10,388 nucleotides of DNA from TMP-24 sp964600685 (GTDB taxonomy: Bacteria; Pseudomonadota; Alphaproteobacteria; Rhodobacterales; Rhodobacteraceae): positions 1 through 10,388 of the forward strand of contig CAZRKU010000110.1 in assembly GCA_964600685.1 (NCBI GenBank). Reading direction: 5' to 3'. This document shows positions 6,644 to 10,388 of the stretch, in pieces (positions within the stretch are counted from its first letter, which is position 1; each line of letters begins with the position of its first letter). A model generated the notes under the pieces. That model saw nothing but the letters and a program-made list of their open reading frames with translations, ran no database searches and had not been told where the DNA came from. Both the position numbers and the translations under genes were made by a program.

Positions 6644-7192
6644 ATGGCTGTGAGCGAAAACCACTATACCCTGCCGCTGCCCCGCTTCGACAAGCCGGTG
6701 AAGCTTCTGATCGTCGTCGCGCCCTATTACCGCGACATTGCCGACAACCTGATCGCGGGCGCTCGCGCCACGGCGGCGGAAGCCGGAGCCACGGTCGAGG
6801 TGATCGAGGTTCCGGGCGCGCTTGAAGTGCCCACGGCCATCGGCATGGCCATTCGCATGGCCGACTATGACGGGTTCGTGGCGCTGGGCTGCGTGATCCG
6901 GGGCGAGACGACCCATTACGACACGGTCTGCAACGACTCGTCGCGCGGGATCACCATGCTGGGTCTGTCGGGGGCCTGCGTCGGCAACGGCATCCTGACG
7001 GTCGAGAACCGCGCGCAGGCCGAAGTGCGCGCCGACCCCAAGGGCCAGAACAAGGGCGGCGGTGCCGCGGCGGCGGCCTTGCATCTGATCGCGCTGTCGC
7101 GCAGGTGGGCGCGCCAGACCAAGGGCATCGGCTTCCGCCCCGAAGGCGCGTTCCGCATCGCTGGCGAGACCGAAGGACCGAACCGCGCATGA
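6644..7192 (+). CDS. ribH: 6,7-dimethyl-8-ribityllumazine synthase
   Basis: RibH condenses 5-amino-6-ribitylamino-uracil with the RibB product to form lumazine, the RibE substrate; the enzyme assembles as pentamers or larger shells. The 182-residue product carries VVAPYYRDI (24–32) with the stacking aromatic, VPGALEVPTAI (57–67), GCVIRGETTHYDTVCNDSSRG (82–102) with the proton-relay His91, and LTVENRAQAEVRA (118–130) with the phosphate-binding Arg. The tail from about 150 is some 15–20 residues longer than compact versions and ends rather polar. ATG 6644 has GGAG (6635–6638) 5 nt upstream. An in-frame GTG at 6638 would overlap that site and is rejected. The start lies 2 nt after the ribB stop and the end overlaps nusB by 4 nt, so translation is coupled. 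Confidence 0.96.
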   Translation: MAVSENHYTLPLPRFDKPVKLLIVVAPYYRDIADNLIAGARATAAEAGATVEVIEVPGALEVPTAIGMAIRMADYDGFVALGCVIRGETTHYDTVCNDSSRGITMLGLSGACVGNGILTVENRAQAEVRADPKGQNKGGGAAAAALHLIALSRRWARQTKGIGFRPEGAFRIAGETEGPNRA

Positions 7193-7671
7193 GTGACGAG
7201 ACCCGCAAACCGAGCCTGGAGGAAAAGCGGCAGATGAAATCCGCCGCCCGGCTTTATGCCGTGCAGGCGCTTTTCCAGATGGAAGCCGCCGGACAGACGG
7301 TCGACAAGGTGCGCCGCGAGTTCGAAAGCCACCGGTTCGGCGCGATGATCGGGGACGAGGCGTTGGCGGAGGGCGATACGCACCTGTTCCGCCAGATCAT
7401 CGAAGAGGCGGTGAACTGGCAGGCGAAGATCGACCAGATGACCGACCGGGCGCTGGTGGCCAAATGGCCGATCGCCCGGATCGACCCGGTGATCCGGGCA
7501 CTGTTCCGCGCCGCCGGGGCCGAACTGATCCTGCCCGCGACCCCGCCCCGCGTGGTCATCACCGAATATGTCGACGTGGCCCACGCCTTCTTCCCCGACG
7601 GGCGCGAGCCGAAATTCGTCAATGCCGTCCTTGATCATATGGCACGAGAGGCCAAGCCGGAGGCGTTCTGA
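7189..7671 (+). CDS. nusB: Transcription antitermination factor NusB
   Basis: NusB binds boxA RNA together with NusE (S10) and supports rRNA antitermination. The 160-residue, helical product has the expected N-terminal block ARLYAVQALFQMEAAG (20–35). Its C-terminal half holds RIDPVIRALFRAAGAEL, VVITEYVDVAHAF and EPKFVNAVLDHMA, which are characteristic of the family. The basic N-terminal stretch (EEKRQMKSAAR) fits the RNA-binding face. The ATG overlaps the ribH stop as ATGA, giving strong translational coupling. The ribH–nusB linkage is widespread in bacteria. Its own stop overlaps the next ATG (TGATG). No anomalies are seen. Confidence 0.96.
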   Translation: MSDETRKPSLEEKRQMKSAARLYAVQALFQMEAAGQTVDKVRREFESHRFGAMIGDEALAEGDTHLFRQIIEEAVNWQAKIDQMTDRALVAKWPIARIDPVIRALFRAAGAELILPATPPRVVITEYVDVAHAFFPDGREPKFVNAVLDHMAREAKPEAF

Positions 7672-8030
7672 TGCCGCTGACCGCCCAGATCCTGATCGGG
7701 CTGATCGCCGCGCTGCATCTTTGCATCCTGTGGCTCGAGATGTTCGCCTGGGAAACACGCGGTCCGAAAGTCTTCCGCCAGTTTCCCGCGGGTCTGTTCA
7801 CGCCGACGAAAATGCTGGCCGCCAACCAGGGGCTCTACAATGGCTTTCTGGCCGCTGGCCTGATCTGGTCGCTTGTCGCCGAACCGGCGCTGGGCCGGCC
7901 GGTCGCGACCTATGTGCTGCTCTGCGTGCTGGTCGCCGGGGTCTATGGCGCGGTGACCGCCTCGCGCCGCATCCTTTACGTGCAGGCGGTGCCTGCCGCT
8001 CTGGCGCTTCTCGCCCTGAACCTGCTCTGA
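7671..8030 (+). CDS. DUF1304 family integral membrane protein
   Basis: This 119-residue protein has about four predicted membrane helices: roughly 5–25, 57–72, 80–100 and 103–119. The sequence matches the DUF1304 family. Shared features are an N-terminal helix ending in HLCILWLEMFAW, then RGPKVF, and the central TKMLAANQGLYNGFLAAGLIW (46–66). Function in this family is unknown. The ATG shares one base with the nusB stop (TGATG), so it is almost certainly translated by coupling within the riboflavin–nusB operon. There is no signal peptide separate from the first helix. The family assignment rests on recall of the AANQGLYNGFLAAGL signature and is fairly firm. Confidence 0.88.
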   Translation: MPLTAQILIGLIAALHLCILWLEMFAWETRGPKVFRQFPAGLFTPTKMLAANQGLYNGFLAAGLIWSLVAEPALGRPVATYVLLCVLVAGVYGAVTASRRILYVQAVPAALALLALNLL

Positions 8031-8116
8031 TCCCGCGCCTTGGCGCCTTGCGGCAATCTGTCTCTGGCCTTGCGTGGCGGAAAGCCTATCCTTCGCCCGT
8101 CAGAGGGAGGTCCGCC

Positions 8117-8449
8117 ATGCCCGAACTGGTGCGCATGTATATCCGCCATGTGACGATCGGCTTTCTTTTGGCCTGCATCTTCACCGCCGCGCTTTTGTGG
8201 CTGAACATCGGCAACCTCTGGCATCTTGTGCGGGCGAATGACGCGGGGCCGCTGGCGGTTCTGATGCTGGTGACCTTCAACGCCATCGTCTTTTCCGGCG
8301 CCCAGTTCGGCATAGCGGTCATGGGCTTGGCCGAGGACGAAGGCGGCGGCACCCGCGCGCCTGCGGGCGATGCATTGCCCGCCACCCTTGCGGCGGAAAG
8401 TGGCGGGAACCGCAGCAATCGTGCCGGCGTGAATTTCCCGAGAGCCTGA
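8117..8449 (+). CDS. Small conserved membrane protein, two helices
   Basis: This is a 110-residue protein of unknown function. Two hydrophobic segments, about 12–31 and 44–70, are separated by a short polar turn (HLVRANDAGP). A low-complexity tail of roughly 40 residues follows the second helix and carries acidic AEDEGG at its start. The start is well supported: AGAGGGAGG (8102–8110) is a very strong Shine–Dalgarno 6 nt before ATG 8117, the best in the window. It lies 86 nt after the DUF1304 gene on the same strand, so it may be the last gene of the operon or have its own promoter; none is convincing. As far as I recall, similar short proteins occur in Rhodobacterales with no assigned role. 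Confidence 0.78.
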   Translation: MPELVRMYIRHVTIGFLLACIFTAALLWLNIGNLWHLVRANDAGPLAVLMLVTFNAIVFSGAQFGIAVMGLAEDEGGGTRAPAGDALPATLAAESGGNRSNRAGVNFPRA

Positions 8450-8610
8450 CGTGTCAGGTGGTCGCCAGATACCAGGGCCAGGACCCTGGCAGAGCCAGCT
8501 CCCTCGGAGATGCTTATCGGCCACTGGAAAAGTGCCAAGCACGCAAGGAGCAGAACCCGCCACCCGCAAGATAGGCGCCTTGCCGGATCACCACAAGGGG
8601 TCCTGACGGA
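8450..8610. other. Convergent intergenic region with a weak hairpin
   Basis: These 161 bp separate the end of the plus-strand operon from the end of the minus-strand pseudogene. I see no gene. The only structure is a 6-bp inverted repeat, CCAGGG (8472–8477) and CCCTGG (8484–8489), with a 6-nt loop and no T run on either side. It could be a weak bidirectional transcription end. Confidence 0.4.
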
Positions 8611-9355
8611 TCAGCGCGGCGCGAGCAGGTCGCCGTGCCGCTTTGCCAGCTTCACGCCGGCAATCATCACCGTCGCGGCCAGCATCACCCAAAGCCATGC
8701 CGTCGGGAAATCTTCGGGCAGAGCGGCGAGCCGGCTGAACCCCAGATCGATCAGGAACAGTGCAAACAACGCGCCGTAGATCGAAGGATGTTCCCGCCGG
8801 ATGACCATGCGCCACGAAAAACGCCGGACCGGCGCGCGCCATCCCGAAAACCTGGGCAGGAAGGCGGGCGTGACACCGGCCCAGTCGGTATAGGTCTTGC
8901 CGAATTTTGCCGACAGGAACGCCTCTTCGGTGCTGCTGATGCACTCATAATAGAGCATGAGCGCAAGCCCCATGAACAGCACCAGCAAGGGCGCCTGGGT
9001 GTGGCGGCAAGCCCCACATACATCAGGCTATTGCCAAGGTAGAGCGGATTGCGAACAACCGAATAGAGCCTGAGCATCTTCAATTCGTCCGCTATCTGCC
9101 GGCGCGTGTTCCGACCGGAGGTGCCGTTTGACATGTAACCCACGGTCAGAATCCGGATCGACTGGCCGACAATCACGATCAGGATCGCGGCCCATTCTTA
9201 AGGATCGCCCGGCGCGTCGCCCACATAAAGCTCCACCGTCGCGCCGCGCCGCGCCGCAACGCCAGCGCCATCAGTGGCAGGAAGGCCATCGGCAGATCGC
9301 TGCGCCAGCGAAAGCAGAGCGCGCCACTGCGCTCCAGATGGTCCCTCAGCAGCAT
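8611..9355 (-). pseudogene. Broken isoprenylcysteine/phospholipid methyltransferase-like membrane protein
   Basis: The gene is readable only across three frames and one stop. It starts at ATG 9355 with GGAG 6 nt upstream, giving an N terminus MLLRDHLERSGALCFRW. The first break is at a triple GCGCC repeat (plus strand 9241–9255); removing one unit restores RRGATVELYVGDAPGDP. An in-frame TAA follows at 9198–9200. The same frame then continues with EWAAILIVIVGQSIRILTVG, TSGRNTRRQ and SVVRNPLYLGN. Near 9010–9025 one base appears lost, and the third frame continues with LLVLFMGLALMLYYE, STEEAFLSAKFG and TPAFLPRFSGW to the TGA at 8611. TSGRNT, VRNPLYLGN and the EEAFL/FG/Y..W pattern are those of ICMT/PEMT-type S-adenosylmethionine-dependent membrane methyltransferases. 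About 245 residues would result if repaired. Function was probably methylation of a lipid or prenyl substrate; the true substrate is unknown. Confidence 0.85.
9241..9255. repeat. Three tandem copies of GCGCC inside the pseudogene
   Basis: GCGCC occurs three times in a row on the plus strand. Two copies would keep the methyltransferase-like gene in frame across this point, so a slippage-type gain of one 5-nt unit explains the first frameshift. Confidence 0.85.
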
Positions 9356-9411
9356 GCCGGTCTCCGAGATCCCTGTGCGTCACCAGGTAGCCTGACCGAG
9401 ATATGGGCAGC

Positions 9412-9426
9412 TGGCAGCAACTGCCA
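9412..9426. promoter_or_regulatory. Inverted repeat TGGCAG-N3-CTGCCA, possible operator
   Basis: TGGCAG CAA CTGCCA is a perfect 15-bp dyad in the divergent gap between the pseudogene and mmcB, 57 nt upstream of the pseudogene start. It could bind a dimeric regulator or form a small hairpin. No family can be named. Confidence 0.28.
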
Positions 9427-9463
9427 TCCTGCGAAGGTTATAGAAGCACGGCCTGGCCGGTTC

Positions 9464-9493
9464 TTTACAGCATGTTCACTTTGTGTTCATAGT
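9464..9493 (+). promoter_or_regulatory. Candidate mmcB promoter
   Basis: TTTACA (9464–9469), an 18-nt spacer and CATAGT (9488–9493) form a plausible sigma-70-type promoter in an AT-rich patch. Transcription would begin at or within a base or two of the mmcB ATG (9499), and no Shine–Dalgarno is present, which suggests a leaderless message. The LexA box lies across the spacer, the right place for repression. Confidence 0.4.
9474..9488 (+). promoter_or_regulatory. LexA (SOS) box upstream of mmcB
   Basis: GTTC ACTTTGT GTTC is a perfect alphaproteobacterial LexA operator (GTTC-N7-GTTC) with an AT-rich spacer. It ends 10 nt before the mmcB start codon. mmcB is a known SOS-regulated gene in Caulobacter, so sequence, position and target agree. 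Confidence 0.88.
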
Positions 9494-9498
9494 TTTCG

Positions 9499-9954
9499 AT
9501 GCCTCACGACCTGATGCCCGGACAGATCCTCGCGCGGGGTGTCGCCAGACACCTGCTGACCCATGGGTTCGCGACGGTCGAGGAACTTGTGCCTGCTCCG
9601 GGCCTTCGCGTTGATGTGATGGGGCTGGGTCCGAAGGGAGAGGTCTGGATCATCGAGTGCAAATCCGGTCGCACCGATTTTGTCACCGATGGCAAATGGC
9701 GGAATTATCTGGAATGGGCGGACCGGTTCTTCTGGGCCGTCGACGCGGATTTTCCGGTCAATCTTCTGCCGGAGGGGACGGGCCTGATGATCGCCGACGG
9801 CTATGATGCCGAAATCCTGCGGATGGGGCCGGAGCGGGCCCTGGCCGGGGCGCGGCGCAAGGTGATGCTGACGAAGTTCGCCCGCCATGCGGCGCTCAGG
9901 CTGCAGGCCTTCCGCGATCCGGGAGTGCGCGCGGACGGGATCAGCGCCGCTTAG
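9499..9954 (+). CDS. mmcB: MmcB family DNA repair protein
   Basis: MmcB is a small alphaproteobacterial protein needed for resistance to mitomycin C damage in Caulobacter; its biochemical activity is not settled. The 151-residue product shows the family pattern: LARGVARHLLTHGF (11–24), RVDVMGLGPKGEVWIIECKS (37–56), DFVTDGKWRNYLEWADRFFW (60–79), VDADFPVNLLPEGTGLMIAD (81–100) and RRKVMLTKFARHAALRLQ (119–136). Asp39, Glu53 and Lys55 (D-x13-ExK) look like a PD-(D/E)XK nuclease-type core, so a nuclease fold is a reasonable inference. ATG 9499 has no Shine–Dalgarno and may be leaderless. ATG 9514 is an alternative that would drop five non-conserved residues. A LexA box precedes it. Its 3' end overlaps the convergent DUF6324-like gene by 14 nt. 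Confidence 0.92.
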   Translation: MPHDLMPGQILARGVARHLLTHGFATVEELVPAPGLRVDVMGLGPKGEVWIIECKSGRTDFVTDGKWRNYLEWADRFFWAVDADFPVNLLPEGTGLMIADGYDAEILRMGPERALAGARRKVMLTKFARHAALRLQAFRDPGVRADGISAA

Positions 9955-10162
9955 GCTTGCCGCCCCTTGCGCCGCCAGTGCGCATCTCACGCGCGGCCGC
10001 TGCCGCCGCCATCAGTTCCTCGGCGATCTCGATGGCCTCGTCCGGCTCGAAGTCGAGCGGCAGTTCCAGACCTTCGCCTTCGACAAAGATCCGCACCATC
10101 CCGAGGCTGGTCGGCCCGATCTGCAGGTTCGCGGCGAAGTCGCTTTCCTTGTTGATGCCCAT
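9941..10162 (-). CDS. Small DUF6324-like protein
   Basis: This 73-residue soluble protein of unknown function resembles, as I recall it, the Rhodobacterales-restricted DUF6324 family. The conserved-looking part is ANLQIGPTSLGMVRIFVEGEG (11–31), then LPLDFEPDEAIEIAEELMAAA (34–54). An alanine-rich helix and a basic Gly/Arg/Lys tail (GGARGGKPKRR) follow. The acidic middle and basic end give a strongly two-sided charge pattern. ATG 10162 is chosen because GGGAG lies 8 nt upstream. The in-frame GTG at 10171 would abut that same Shine–Dalgarno. It converges with mmcB, sharing 14 nt at the 3' ends, so their stops are interleaved. The DUF number is from memory. Confidence 0.8.
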   Translation of the reverse strand: MGINKESDFAANLQIGPTSLGMVRIFVEGEGLELPLDFEPDEAIEIAEELMAAAAAAREMRTGGARGGKPKRR

Positions 10163-10196
10163 GATCGGCACTCCCTGTCCGGCCTGCGGTTTCCTG

Positions 10197-10225
10197 TCGC
10201 TAAACCGGAACGCCGGTTATGGCAA
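10197..10225 (-). promoter_or_regulatory. Candidate promoter with dyad spacer for the DUF6324-like gene
   Basis: On the minus strand TTGCCA (10225–10220) is followed by a 17-nt spacer and TAGCGA (10202–10197). The spacer contains the dyad AACCGG AACG CCGGTT (10203–10218), which fills nearly all of it. The -35 is good and the -10 poor. A repressor bound to the dyad would block such a promoter. Confidence 0.28.
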
Positions 10226-10254
10226 GCGATGCGGCAATAGCGCGGCAAAACCCG

Positions 10255-10280
10255 CCCCAACCTCTTGCAATCGGTTGGGG
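10255..10280. repeat. Inverted repeat CCCCAACC / GGTTGGGG before tRNA-His
   Basis: An 8-bp perfect inverted repeat (10255–10262 and 10273–10280) encloses a 10-nt loop that contains the candidate tRNA promoter -35 hexamer TTGCAA. It is followed by no T run. It may be a regulatory dyad or a weak insulator hairpin. Confidence 0.5.
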
Positions 10281-10293
10281 CTGGGGGTAAATG
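10265..10293 (+). promoter_or_regulatory. Candidate promoter of tRNA-His
   Basis: TTGCAA (10265–10270), a 17-nt spacer and TAAATG (10288–10293) fit a sigma-70-type promoter. The GC-rich stretch CCCCGGTG that follows resembles the stringent discriminators of stable RNA genes. The mature tRNA begins 12 nt after the -10, so the 5' leader would be very short. Confidence 0.45.
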
Positions 10294-10304
10294 CCCCGGT
10301 GAGT

Positions 10305-10381
10305 GCCGCCTTAGCTCAGTTGGTTAGAGCACCAGATTGTGGATCTGGGGGTCGCCCGTTCGAGCCGGGCAGGCGGTACCA
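10305..10381 (+). tRNA. tRNA-His (anticodon GTG)
   Basis: A full cloverleaf can be folded. The acceptor GCCGCCT (10305–10311) pairs with AGGCGGT (10371–10377), with a G·U at the 1:72 pair. The D arm follows AGCTCAGTTGGTTAGAGC. The anticodon stem CCAGA/TCTGG (10332–10336, 10344–10348) encloses TTGTGGA with anticodon GTG at 10339–10341. The T arm is GCCCG TTCGAGC CGGGC. CCA is encoded (10379–10381). The base before G1 is T and the discriminator is A73, so the G-1:C73 identity pair of most tRNA-His is absent, as in a known alphaproteobacterial clade. Confidence 0.97.
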
Positions 10382-10388
10382 CTTTCCC

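Noticed and set aside
8611..9355. Programmed frameshifting to rescue the methyltransferase-like gene
   Set aside because: Two frame changes plus an in-frame TAA would all have to be bypassed, and no slippery heptamer with a downstream structure is evident. Decay is simpler.
1..10388. CRISPR arrays, insertion sequences, integrases or attachment sites near the tRNA
   Set aside because: No regularly spaced repeats, transposase motifs or terminal repeats were seen. The window ends 7 nt after the tRNA, so a tRNA-linked integration cannot be judged.

Overview
The window looks like a GC-rich alphaproteobacterial chromosome, most likely from the order Rhodobacterales (family Rhodobacteraceae). This rests on protein flavour, on a ribE–orf–ribB(X)–ribH–nusB cluster, on GTTC-N7-GTTC LexA-type sites, on an mmcB gene, and on a tRNA-His that lacks the extra 5' G and carries A73, a known peculiarity of an alphaproteobacterial clade. 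I see no insertion sequence, phage gene or CRISPR array.

Region 1 (1–3967, minus strand) is part of an ABC-transporter-dependent (group 2-like) capsule locus. It reads kpsS, then an outer-membrane polysaccharide export lipoprotein (KpsD/Wza type), then kpsC, which runs off the left edge. KpsS and KpsC are the two beta-Kdo transferases that build the Kdo linker on lyso-phosphatidylglycerol. The exporter between them would carry the finished chain across the outer membrane.

Region 2 (4133–8449, plus strand) starts divergently, 165 bp away. It holds ribE, an uncharacterised 192-aa protein with a GHNxGP-type motif, ribB fused to a degenerate GTP cyclohydrolase II domain (RibBX type), ribH, nusB, a DUF1304 membrane protein and a small two-helix membrane protein. 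From ribB to the DUF1304 gene the spacing is tight or overlapping (2-nt gap, ATGA overlap, TGATG overlap), so this part is almost certainly one operon. The first and third or fourth enzymes of riboflavin synthesis (RibA and RibD) are not present here and must be encoded elsewhere.

Region 3 (8611–9355, minus strand) is a decayed isoprenylcysteine/phospholipid methyltransferase-like membrane protein gene. It carries three separate lesions: a pentanucleotide-repeat frameshift, an in-frame TAA and a one-base frameshift.

Region 4 (9474–10381) holds mmcB (mitomycin C resistance, DNA repair) behind a perfect LexA box. A small DUF6324-like gene converges on it with a 14-nt overlap, and a tRNA-His(GTG) with its own promoter follows.

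The most rewarding items for a second look are: a second perfect LexA-type box in the kpsS/ribE divergent region; the multi-lesion pseudogene with its GCGCC repeat; the unknown gene inside the riboflavin operon; a mini-ORF whose stop overlaps the ribB start; and the inverted repeats at the tRNA-His and DUF6324 promoters. I did not find an obviously new multi-gene system.
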